A DNA stretch of 15,224 nt from positions 1-15,224 of the forward strand of contig JANLQX010000314.1 of the NCBI GenBank assembly GCA_031368095.1, read 5' to 3'. Both the position numbers and the translations under genes were made by a program. Below are positions 5,780 through 12,232 of this stretch, piece after piece (within the stretch, counting starts at the first letter, position 1; each line of letters opens with the position of its first letter). The notes beneath the pieces are model-generated. The model made no database searches, had not been told where the DNA came from, and saw only the letters and a program-made list of their open reading frames with translations. This DNA is from JANLQX01 sp031368095 (lineage in GTDB: Bacteria > Actinomycetota > Acidimicrobiia > Acidimicrobiales > JANYDT01).

Positions 5780-6526
5780 ATGCCCGATGTCGTTGGCTAT
5801 CGCGCCAAGTTCGCCGCCATTGTCCCGTCCACCAACACCGTGGTCGAGCATGACTTCAACCTGCTTGCTCCACCGGGGGTCACGATCCACGCCGGACGCT
5901 TCATGATCGATCGTCCGGCGCTTTCGAACGACGAAGAGTTCCTCGATCTGATCAACCAGGTGCTCACCAACGTGGGCGACGCGGTGGCCAACGTGAAGAC
6001 GTGTAACCCCGACTACTACGTGATGGGGATGTCGGCCGGAACGTTCTGGAACGGCGTGGCCGGGAACCGCGATTTTGAAGCTCGTATCCAGGGCTATACC
6101 GGTGGTGTGGGCTGCTCAACCGGAGCCACGGCGTGTCGCGAGGTCTTGACCCGTTTCGGTGTGAAGAAGATAAGCGTACTTACGCCGTATCAGCCGATCG
6201 CCGACAAGGAGGTGGCGAACTTCTTCACCGAGGCCGGCTTCGAGGTCGTCAAGAGCCGTGGGTTGAAGTGTCCGAACGCCACGGCGATCGCCGAGGTGAC
6301 GGAGGCGGAACTCGTCGGTGTGCTCGAAGATATGAACACTGACGACTGCGAGGCCATCGTGCAGTGCGGGACAAACCTATCGATGGTTCGGCTCGCCGCC
6401 GAGGCCGAGAAATTCTTTCGTAAGCCCGTCGTCGCCATCAACACCGCCACGCTATGTCACGCCCTTCGCGCCGTTGGGATCACCGATCAGCAACGCGGCT
6501 TCGGGCGCCTGCTGGAAGAGTTCTAA
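5780..6526 (+). CDS. Asp/Glu racemase-superfamily protein (maleate isomerase/arylmalonate decarboxylase type)
   Basis: The 248-residue protein begins with a strong ribosome binding site (AGGAG, 7 bases before the ATG). It has the two-lobed racemase fold pattern: IVPSTNTVVEHDF near 14-26, VLTPYQPIADKEVANFF in the middle, and VQCGTNLSM with Cys196 in the second lobe, followed by PVVAINTATLCHAL. Maleate isomerases and racemases use two cysteines. The first-lobe position, usually of the type YACxxxx, here reads VMGMSAGTFWNG with no cysteine. One-cysteine members such as arylmalonate decarboxylase protonate an enediolate without racemising. The reaction could thus be cis-trans isomerisation, decarboxylation or something new. 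It heads a six-gene run with the FAD monooxygenase four bases downstream. Confidence 0.8.
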   Translation: MPDVVGYRAKFAAIVPSTNTVVEHDFNLLAPPGVTIHAGRFMIDRPALSNDEEFLDLINQVLTNVGDAVANVKTCNPDYYVMGMSAGTFWNGVAGNRDFEARIQGYTGGVGCSTGATACREVLTRFGVKKISVLTPYQPIADKEVANFFTEAGFEVVKSRGLKCPNATAIAEVTEAELVGVLEDMNTDDCEAIVQCGTNLSMVRLAAEAEKFFRKPVVAINTATLCHALRAVGITDQQRGFGRLLEEF

Positions 6527-6530
6527 AGCG

Positions 6531-7733
6531 GTGACGGATCACGTTGATGTCGTTGTGGCCGGCGCCGGGCCGGTCGGGTTGAGTGCGGCGTTGGCCCTCG
6601 GCCGGGCGGGGCGGTCGGTGGTCGTCGTGACCGATGGGCCGGGGCTTTCGACGGAGTCTCGGGCGTCCACGTTCCATCCACCGACGCTGGAGATTCTCGA
6701 CGAACTCGGGCTCGCCGACGCGGCGATCGAACGAGGGCTCGTTGCTCCGGTCTTCCAGTTCCGTGATCGTGGTGGCGACGTGGTGGCGTCGTTCGATATG
6801 ACTGAATTGGCTGACGTCACGAAGTATCCATATCGACTCCAGCTCCAGCAGTCCCGCTACACCCCGCTCGTCGTCGATGAGCTACGTGCGCTTAGTAATG
6901 TGCGAATGGTCTTCGATGCCCCGGTCACAGCTGTTACCCAGGATGACAACGGCGTGGTGGTCTCGGCCGGGTCGCAGACGTTCGCGGCGTCGTGGCTGAT
7001 CGGCGCCGATGGCGCGCACTCGGCCGTGCGTCGCTTACTCGACGTGTCGTTCGAGGGCATGACCTACGAGGACCGCTATCTCGTCGCCTCAACCACGCAT
7101 GACTTCCGAGAGTCGTTTCCCGGTCTCGCCCACGTGAATTACCTCGCCGACCCGCATGAATACCTGGTGCTGCTGAACACGCCCCAAGCGTGGCGGGCAC
7201 TGTTCCCGATTCGCGACGGGGAGACCGACGAGGAGGCCCAGGACCCCATCCGGGTGCAAGCGCGCCTGCAGGGGATCGCCCCGTTGGCCGACGGTTACGA
7301 GGTTCTTCACACCACGCTTTACAAGGTGCACCAGCGAGTGGCCGCGAGCTATCGCTCGGGCCGCGTTCTTCTCGCCGGCGACGCCGCCCACATCAACAAT
7401 CCGCTCGGCGGTATGGGCATGAACTCCGGAGTCCACGACGCATGGTTCTTCGTCAAGACGCTGCTTCGTCAATGGAACGGTGCCGCCGCCGCCGACGAAC
7501 TCGACCGGGTAGCCGCGTGGCGCCGTTCCGTGTCCGTCGACCATGTCCAGGCGACCACCCACGGAAACTACGCGCGCCTATCAGCTACCGACCCGGTGGA
7601 GCGCGCTGCGTATCGCGACGAGATGATTGCCACGGCCGCCGATCCGGTCCGACGGCGGGCGTACCTGATGCGGACGAGTTTGTTGGAGAGTGCGCGTCAC
7701 TACGCGAGCCTGCTAGGACCGTCTCATGCATGA
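6531..7733 (+). CDS. Class A FAD-dependent monooxygenase (aromatic hydroxylase family)
   Basis: This 400-residue enzyme is of the PHBH/MhpA type, in which FAD and NAD(P)H insert one oxygen atom, usually into a phenolic or N-heteroaromatic ring. Visible are the Rossmann motif VVVAGAGPVGLSAA (about 7-20), the ASTFHPPTLEIL region near 45-56, the DG motif GADGAHSAVRR (about 158-168) and the GD motif GRVLLAGDAAHINNP (about 277-291), followed by GGMGMNSGVHDAW. It lacks the long C-terminal extra domain of the phenol-hydroxylase subgroup. The start is GTG 6531, four bases after the preceding stop, because it places the Rossmann strand at residue 5. An upstream in-frame ATG at 6474 would overlap the preceding gene heavily. 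The substrate is not readable from the sequence. Confidence 0.9.
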   Translation: MTDHVDVVVAGAGPVGLSAALALGRAGRSVVVVTDGPGLSTESRASTFHPPTLEILDELGLADAAIERGLVAPVFQFRDRGGDVVASFDMTELADVTKYPYRLQLQQSRYTPLVVDELRALSNVRMVFDAPVTAVTQDDNGVVVSAGSQTFAASWLIGADGAHSAVRRLLDVSFEGMTYEDRYLVASTTHDFRESFPGLAHVNYLADPHEYLVLLNTPQAWRALFPIRDGETDEEAQDPIRVQARLQGIAPLADGYEVLHTTLYKVHQRVAASYRSGRVLLAGDAAHINNPLGGMGMNSGVHDAWFFVKTLLRQWNGAAAADELDRVAAWRRSVSVDHVQATTHGNYARLSATDPVERAAYRDEMIATAADPVRRRAYLMRTSLLESARHYASLLGPSHA

Positions 7734-8217
7734 AGTCGATCTCGCCCTCCTCATCCTGCGCGTCGCGGCCGGAATCACCATGGCGTACCACGGGTACAAC
7801 AAGACGAAAGGGCTGGCCGGCACGGCGAAATGGTTCGAGTCGATGGGTATGCGACCGGGAGCCCTGCACGCTCGACTGGCTTCCACCACCGAAATTGCCG
7901 CCGGCCTCGGAATGGCCGTGGGCTTTCTGACGCCACTCACGGGCGCTGCGTTCATCGGGCTCATGCTCGTGGCCGGCATCGTGGCACACCGCAAGAACGG
8001 GTTCTTCATCTTCTCCAAAGGGGAGGGTTGGGAGTACACCATGATCCTCGGCGTCATCGGTCTCTTCGTCGCCATGGTGGGGCCTGGTCAGTACTCGCTC
8101 GATCATGCGCTCGACATCACCTTTCATGACTGGATCGGGACCGCGATCGCCGCCGCCGGTGCTGTGGGCGGGGCTGCCCTTCTCGCGGCGACGTGGCGTC
8201 CGAACCGGAAGGACTGA
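7726..8217 (+). CDS. DoxX-family integral membrane protein
   Basis: The 163-residue protein has four predicted membrane segments at about 5-22, 52-70, 72-88 and 104-120, plus a hydrophobic C-terminal stretch at about 137-156. The N-terminal LLILRVAAGITMAYHGYNK and the GAAFIGLMLVAGIV segment are typical of DoxX/SURF4-like proteins. Members have been linked to thiosulfate:quinone oxidoreductase and to redox-associated membrane complexes, but most have no known activity. ATG 7726 overlaps the monooxygenase stop by 8 bases and follows an AGGA sequence (7715-7718) at good spacing. Tight coupling to a monooxygenase gene hints at a redox or transport role, which is inference only. Confidence 0.8.
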   Translation: MHEVDLALLILRVAAGITMAYHGYNKTKGLAGTAKWFESMGMRPGALHARLASTTEIAAGLGMAVGFLTPLTGAAFIGLMLVAGIVAHRKNGFFIFSKGEGWEYTMILGVIGLFVAMVGPGQYSLDHALDITFHDWIGTAIAAAGAVGGAALLAATWRPNRKD

Positions 8218-8224
8218 TTCACCA

Positions 8225-9334
8225 GTGAGCGCGTCACCCACGCCGCAGCCGCTGGCCAAGCTCCGAGGTCTGCCCACCTATAAGCCGGGCAAATCGGCCG
8301 AGGCCACCATGGCCGAGTTCGGTCTCGACTACGCCGCCAAGCTTTCGTCGAACGAGAACCCGTTCGGTCCGCTGCCCTCGGTGGTCGAAGCCATCACCCG
8401 CGCCGCCGCCGACATCAACCGCTATCCAGACTCCGGTGCCGTTGCGCTCCGGGAAAAGTTGGCGGCATTCATCGGCGTGCCGGTGTCCATGATCGCAACG
8501 GCGCCGGGCTCGTCGGGTGTGCTGCTGCAGACCTTGAACGCCTTTGCCGGACCGGGGGCCGAGGTTGCCTTCAACTGGCGCACGTTCGAGGCCTATCCAA
8601 TCTTCAGCCGTTCGGTGGGTGCGATCGACGTGCACGCCCCGTTGCGGGGTCAGGCGCTCGACCTGGAAGCACTGGCCGACAAGGTCACGGAAGCGACGCG
8701 CGTCGTCCTCATCGCCAACCCCAACAATCCGACCGGTACGGTCGCCACCGAAGCAGAGATCCGTACCTTCCTCGGTCGGGTGCGGTCCGACCTCCTCGTC
8801 GTCCTCGACGAGGCCTATACCGAGTTCATCGATGACGGATCAACCGTCAATGGCGTTTCGCTGCTCGATGACTTTCCCAATCTCCTCGTCAGCCGAACGA
8901 TGTCCAAGGCCTACGGGCTCGCCGGACTGCGGGTCGGCTATGCCATTGCTCATCCCGACGTGATTGCGGCGGTCGACAAGGTGGCGGCGCCCTTTTCCAT
9001 CTCGGCGGTCAGTCAGGCCGCCGCCATCGCCGCCCTCGCCCAGGCCGCGCAAGCGGAACTCACCGCCCGCGTCAACGTGATCCGCGCCGAGCGAACGCGA
9101 GTGCTCAAAGAAGTACGCGCGCTTGGCTTCGACGTGCCCCCGTCGCAGGCCAACCTGGTGTGGCTTCCGGTCGGCGACCGCACGAACGACGTGTTCTCGG
9201 CCCTCGAACGCGACGGGGTCGTGAGCCGAGCGTTTCCCGGTGACGGCGTGCGGATAACCATCGGCTCACCGGCCGAAAATGACATGGTGTTGGGAGCGCT
9301 GCGCACATTCGCGACGATCGCTACGGTGGCGTGA
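8225..9334 (+). CDS. Fold-type I PLP aminotransferase (HisC/aromatic Pat-like)
   Basis: The 369-residue enzyme belongs to the class I/II aminotransferases close to histidinol-phosphate and aromatic amino acid aminotransferases. Visible are the N-terminal TYKPGKS, LSSNENPFGP (40-49), the cofactor-phosphate loop region APGSSGVLLQTL (93-104), ANPNNPTGT (164-172), DEAYTEF (195-201) and SRTMSKAYGLAGLRVGYA, with the PLP lysine at K228. GTG 8225 lies 7 bases after the DoxX stop and gives the family length. The longer upstream frame overlaps DoxX. The position between DoxX and RidA genes rather than in a his operon suggests a pathway-specific transaminase, though a housekeeping HisC or Pat role cannot be excluded. 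The stop (TGA 9332-9334) overlaps the next ATG by one base. Confidence 0.85.
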   Translation: MSASPTPQPLAKLRGLPTYKPGKSAEATMAEFGLDYAAKLSSNENPFGPLPSVVEAITRAAADINRYPDSGAVALREKLAAFIGVPVSMIATAPGSSGVLLQTLNAFAGPGAEVAFNWRTFEAYPIFSRSVGAIDVHAPLRGQALDLEALADKVTEATRVVLIANPNNPTGTVATEAEIRTFLGRVRSDLLVVLDEAYTEFIDDGSTVNGVSLLDDFPNLLVSRTMSKAYGLAGLRVGYAIAHPDVIAAVDKVAAPFSISAVSQAAAIAALAQAAQAELTARVNVIRAERTRVLKEVRALGFDVPPSQANLVWLPVGDRTNDVFSALERDGVVSRAFPGDGVRITIGSPAENDMVLGALRTFATIATVA

Positions 9335-9720
9335 TGGTCCTGCTCGTGAACCCGCCCTCGCTCGCCAAACCCGTGGCGGCCTATAGCCACGGTGCCGTCA
9401 TCGCCCCTGGACACCGTGTTCTGCACACCGCCGGTACCGTCGCCACCCGCCCCGACGGAACCATCGCCGACACCGTCGGCGGTCAGGCCGCCGATATCTG
9501 GGCTGCCCTGTCGGTCATCTGCGCCGAGGCGTCGATGACCCTGGCCGACACCGTCAGCTATACCACCTACGTGGTCGCCGGCCACGATCTTGCGCCGGTC
9601 ATGGCGGCGCGCGATAGGGCCCTCGCTGGCCACGCCGCGGCCTCAACCCTCATCGTGGTGCCCGCCCTGGCGCGTCCCGAGTGGATGCTCGAGATCGCAC
9701 TCATCGCCGCCGCGCTGTAG
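9334..9720 (+). CDS. RidA/YjgF/UK114-family protein
   Basis: The 128-residue protein has the RidA layout: YSHGAVIAPGHRVLHTAGTVA (about 17-37), DIWAALSVICAEASMTLADTVSYTTYV (54-80), and the C-terminal PALARPEWMLEIALIAA with R114 and E120 at the positions of the substrate-carboxylate arginine and conserved glutamate. RidA trimers hydrolyse reactive enamines and imines released by PLP enzymes. Direct coupling to a PLP aminotransferase gene (TGATG overlap) fits either imine clean-up or deamination of a pathway intermediate. An alternative GTG start lies three bases upstream. The family call is firm. The substrate is inferred only from the neighbour. Confidence 0.88.
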   Translation: MVLLVNPPSLAKPVAAYSHGAVIAPGHRVLHTAGTVATRPDGTIADTVGGQAADIWAALSVICAEASMTLADTVSYTTYVVAGHDLAPVMAARDRALAGHAAASTLIVVPALARPEWMLEIALIAAAL

Positions 9721-9723
9721 GAG
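9719..9723 (+). promoter_or_regulatory. Ribosome binding site AGGAG deciding a TTG start
   Basis: AGGAG overlaps the RidA stop codon and lies 6 bases before TTG 9730. It supports TTG over the ATG at 9790, which has no comparable sequence upstream. Confidence 0.6.
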
Positions 9724-9729
9724 CCGGCG

Positions 9730-10497
9730 TTGCTTCAGACGGGCCCGCCGGGCGCCGATGACCTCCGGGTGCTTTCGGCTGACACCACGATGCCTGATCG
9801 TCGCCGTCCGCCATGGCCGACGACGGGACGGATCGTCGTGCCCCTTGGGCTTGTCTGGTCCTTCGGGCTGGCGGTGATCGCCGTCGCCTCGACCAGTCAC
9901 AATCCGGAACGATTGTTCTTTGACCCGGCCTACAGCAGCGGGGACGGGAAGTGGTACGTCGGCGTGGTTTCCCAGCTGGGCATCCTCGGCTGGTCCGTTG
10001 CCGCGCTTTCGGCGGCGTGGTCGGCGTGGTTTGCCCGCCACGTGGGGCGCCCTGGCGCCGCCCGATTCCTCGGTCGGGGCGCCGTGGTGACGGCAATCTT
10101 GTTGTTCGACGACCTGTTCGCTACCCACGCCGTGGTCTCGACCGTCCTCTCGCTGCCGAAGCCGCTCGTGCAGGTTGTGGTGGTCGGCCCGACGGGCCTC
10201 TGGATCGTGCGTCACCGCGCCGATGTGCTCCGTACGAGATGGCCACTGCTGCTGGCGGCGGTCGCCGCGTTGAGCGCGTCGATCGTCGTCGAACGGCTGA
10301 CCGGGAACAGCATGGGATCCCGCGCCACCCTGGCCGAGGACGGACCGAAGTTCCTCGGGATCTTGGCGTGGGCGGCGTATTTCGCGCTGACGTCGTTGGA
10401 CATCGCCCGGTCGGTTTTGGCCCAAACCCACGTGCTGCGCCCCGCGGCAAACGTCGGCGTTGCGCCGGACCGTACGGGCGATCTCGCCGCTCGGTAG
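9730..10497 (+). CDS. Six-TM membrane protein of unknown function
   Basis: I do not recognise this 255-residue protein. After about 33 Pro/Arg-rich cytoplasmic residues there are six hydrophobic segments at about 34-54, 76-102, 115-140, 145-160, 171-188 and 207-225. Polar residues sit in or near the membrane: D127, D128 and H133 in LLFDDLFATHAVV, E188 and R189 after segment five, and the conserved-looking EDGPKFLGILAWAAYF before and in segment six. Buried acidic and histidine residues would suit an ion-coupled or metal-binding membrane enzyme, but this is inference. It closes the tightly spaced run that begins at 5780, starting 9 bases after the RidA stop, so an operon-linked transport or membrane role is possible. 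If ATG 9790 were used, 20 residues would be lost without affecting any TM segment. Confidence 0.7.
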   Translation: MLQTGPPGADDLRVLSADTTMPDRRRPPWPTTGRIVVPLGLVWSFGLAVIAVASTSHNPERLFFDPAYSSGDGKWYVGVVSQLGILGWSVAALSAAWSAWFARHVGRPGAARFLGRGAVVTAILLFDDLFATHAVVSTVLSLPKPLVQVVVVGPTGLWIVRHRADVLRTRWPLLLAAVAALSASIVVERLTGNSMGSRATLAEDGPKFLGILAWAAYFALTSLDIARSVLAQTHVLRPAANVGVAPDRTGDLAAR

Positions 10498-10500
10498 TTT
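10495..10500 (+). promoter_or_regulatory. Possible -10 element (TAGTTT) for the helical repeat protein
   Basis: TAGTTT fits TANNNT and overlaps the stop codon of the membrane protein gene. It lies 49 bases before ATG 10550 and would give a leader of about 43 bases carrying the GGAGGA site at 10538-10543. No good -35 is visible. Confidence 0.3.
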
Positions 10501-10549
10501 GGCGGTGCCGTCCGCCTCTCGGGCGCGCGTCTTTTCTGGAGGAACCGCC

Positions 10550-11260
10550 ATGGCGACCAACGACGACTTCGACCTGTCCTCTTTGTTTCAAGGGCCGGGT
10601 GCCGTGCTCTCCGGGGTTCTCGGGGTCGCCGACAACGCCCGCAAAACCGTCGGCGGGGTCATGGAGACGATCGCCACGTTGCAGCGAGCCGCCGCTGCGG
10701 TCGAAGCTCTCGTGACCCGGATGAACCGACTCGTCGACGACCTCGAGGGGCCGATGCGGGCCTTGACGCCCGACCTGGAACGATCGGTGGCGCGCGTGCA
10801 GCGTTTGTCGGCGGCGCTGGAAGGCCCAATCGATCGGCTCCTGCCTGGGCTGGAGGCGGCTGTTGGAACCTTCGATCGGGTGGCGCTCAGCCAGCTACCA
10901 GAAACCGTCGAGGAGGCCCGTCAACAGCTCCAGGCACTCTTGGAACTGGTCAGTGAGGTACCGAGACGCCTCGGACTTCTGGGCGCTCGTTCGGGCTTCG
11001 GAGCGCTACTGCCGCGGAGTCGGGGGGCCAAACCCAGCGCGCCCACCGCCATATCTCCGACTCGGCCGGTCACGGCACCGGCACGAAAGGCGCCCGCCGC
11101 CAGGTCGCAGGCTAAGGCGCAGGCCATGCCAACGAAGGCCGCACCAGCGAAAGCCAAACCGGCCGCGAAGGGCGCAACCAAGAAGTCACTGGCAACGTCA
11201 CCAACGAAGTCAGCCCTGAAGGTGGCCCGGCCGACGGCCGGGAAGCGCCGACCCGGTTGA
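10550..11260 (+). CDS. Helical repeat protein with H1-like Lys/Ala/Pro C-terminal tail
   Basis: I do not recognise a named family. The 236-residue protein starts behind a strong Shine-Dalgarno sequence (GGAGGA, 10538-10543). Residues 1-145 are amphipathic helices with an internal duplication: LEGPMRALTPDLE at 65-77 and LEGPIDRLLPGLE at 90-102, exactly 25 residues apart. Residues 155-236 form a disordered, basic tail rich in Ala, Lys and Pro (for example TKAAPAKAKPAAKGATKK), resembling the C-terminal tails of histone H1 and of mycobacterial HupB, and of some phasin-like granule proteins. Such tails bind nucleic acid or polyanions. Nucleoid association or a polyhydroxyalkanoate-granule phasin are both plausible. 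The gene ends 5 bases from the convergent secreted-protein gene. Confidence 0.75.
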   Translation: MATNDDFDLSSLFQGPGAVLSGVLGVADNARKTVGGVMETIATLQRAAAAVEALVTRMNRLVDDLEGPMRALTPDLERSVARVQRLSAALEGPIDRLLPGLEAAVGTFDRVALSQLPETVEEARQQLQALLELVSEVPRRLGLLGARSGFGALLPRSRGAKPSAPTAISPTRPVTAPARKAPAARSQAKAQAMPTKAAPAKAKPAAKGATKKSLATSPTKSALKVARPTAGKRRPG

Positions 11261-11265
11261 GATAT

Positions 11266-12159
11266 TTAGGCCGTACCGTCGATGGCGGCCACGGCCGGAT
11301 CGGCTTGCGTCTCCGGCACGGGCGCCAGATCGAAGAGCTTGGCGGCGGTCACGAACTCCCCGTCGGGAGCCTTTTCCGCCAGCGACTTTGTTGAACGGGC
11401 AACCGTTCCAACCAGTTTGATGGGTTCGGCTCCGGAGGCTTTGGCCGCCTTGAGCGGGCTGAAGCTAATGGACATGTCCCGGAGCACCCCTGAACCGAGG
11501 AGACGAACCTCGACCGCAGCAGTCGTGCCGAAGCGTTCCGAGCTGAGAACGGTGAAGTCCTTGCGTGTCGCCACGCCCCGGAGGCTGCCGCCCGCTTTGG
11601 CGGTGGACTTCGCCGACCACACCTCGACGGCCTTGGGAATGGGCAATGACGTGAGGAGGGCGATGGACAAAATCACCTCGTCGGAGACACCGACCCCGCC
11701 GAACGAGCCCTCCTTGATGGAGGTGACGTAGCCGTCAACGCCGGCGTCGGTGCGGAGATCCGACGGCAGCTGCACCTGGATTCGGTCCCCGCGCACGCGG
11801 ATGATGAACGGCTCGGTGGCCAGTTTTCCGTTGGCGTCGGCGGAAAGGAAGCGAAGATCGGCCCCGTTCGTGGCGAGATCGACAACGCCACCGATTCGGC
11901 CAATCACCCGGGTGCCGAGGCGAACGTCGAAGGTGGTGTTCACCCGGTCGACATAGACCGCCCCGAGAGCTCGGCGAACCTGAACCGTGGGTGGCAACAC
12001 CCGTTGGGGCATAGCGATGCGGTCTTCAGCGGTCGTGGCCGTGACCTTGGCGAGCTTGGTGGTCTTGGTCGCCGCACCGGCGGGGACTACGGCGCCGGCG
12101 ACGAACACGCCGAGCACCAGAGTGCAGAAACCGACAAAGCGAACGGGCGTGCGGTCCAA
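11266..12159 (-). CDS. Secreted protein of unknown function
   Basis: The 297-residue product begins at TTG 12159, chosen because GGAGG lies 5 bases upstream and because this start yields a clean signal peptide. That peptide has an N-terminal Arg, a hydrophobic core VGFCTLVLGVFVAGAVV and a PAGAA cleavage region near residue 30. No lipobox cysteine is at the right place. The mature part looks beta-rich with alternating polar and hydrophobic residues (VYVDRVNTTFDVRLGTRVIG, FIIRVRGDRIQVQLP) and has no motif I know. A longer frame upstream would put the signal sequence internal and is rejected. It may be co-oriented with the PAS/GGDEF-like gene 73 bases upstream, but it has its own promoter-like sequence. 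An envelope or exported role is all that can be inferred. Confidence 0.72.
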   Translation of the reverse strand: MDRTPVRFVGFCTLVLGVFVAGAVVPAGAATKTTKLAKVTATTAEDRIAMPQRVLPPTVQVRRALGAVYVDRVNTTFDVRLGTRVIGRIGGVVDLATNGADLRFLSADANGKLATEPFIIRVRGDRIQVQLPSDLRTDAGVDGYVTSIKEGSFGGVGVSDEVILSIALLTSLPIPKAVEVWSAKSTAKAGGSLRGVATRKDFTVLSSERFGTTAAVEVRLLGSGVLRDMSISFSPLKAAKASGAEPIKLVGTVARSTKSLAEKAPDGEFVTAAKLFDLAPVPETQADPAVAAIDGTA

Positions 12160-12164
12160 CGAGG

Positions 12165-12169
12165 CCTCC
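12165..12169 (-). promoter_or_regulatory. Ribosome binding site GGAGG deciding the TTG start of the secreted protein
   Basis: On the minus strand GGAGG is followed by 5 bases and TTG 12159. It is the main reason for choosing this non-ATG start, together with the signal peptide that follows directly. Confidence 0.65.
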
Positions 12170-12174
12170 GGAAG

Positions 12175-12201
12175 AAAGTATTCAAACCGAACGCTACCCA
12201 A
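12175..12201 (-). promoter_or_regulatory. Possible promoter of the secreted-protein gene
   Basis: On the minus strand TTGGGT (12201-12196) and TACTTT (12180-12175) are separated by 15 bases, just upstream of the GGAGG site. The -10 fits TANNNT. The spacing is shorter than ideal, so the -35 is doubtful. The 73-base gap behind the PAS/GGDEF-like gene holds nothing else that I can see. Confidence 0.35.
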
Positions 12202-12232
12202 CGATGGCGGCAATGCGGCCGAAACCGGGCAA

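Noticed and set aside
4699..5853. Plus-strand open frame of 384 codons opposite the tandem nitrilase
   Set aside because: It is rich in His, Arg and Gly with no motif, and lies opposite a frame with clear nitrilase motifs, so it is a shadow frame.
8105..8224. Earlier start for the aminotransferase at 8105
   Set aside because: It would overlap the DoxX gene by more than 100 bases; GTG 8225 gives the family length and a short gap.
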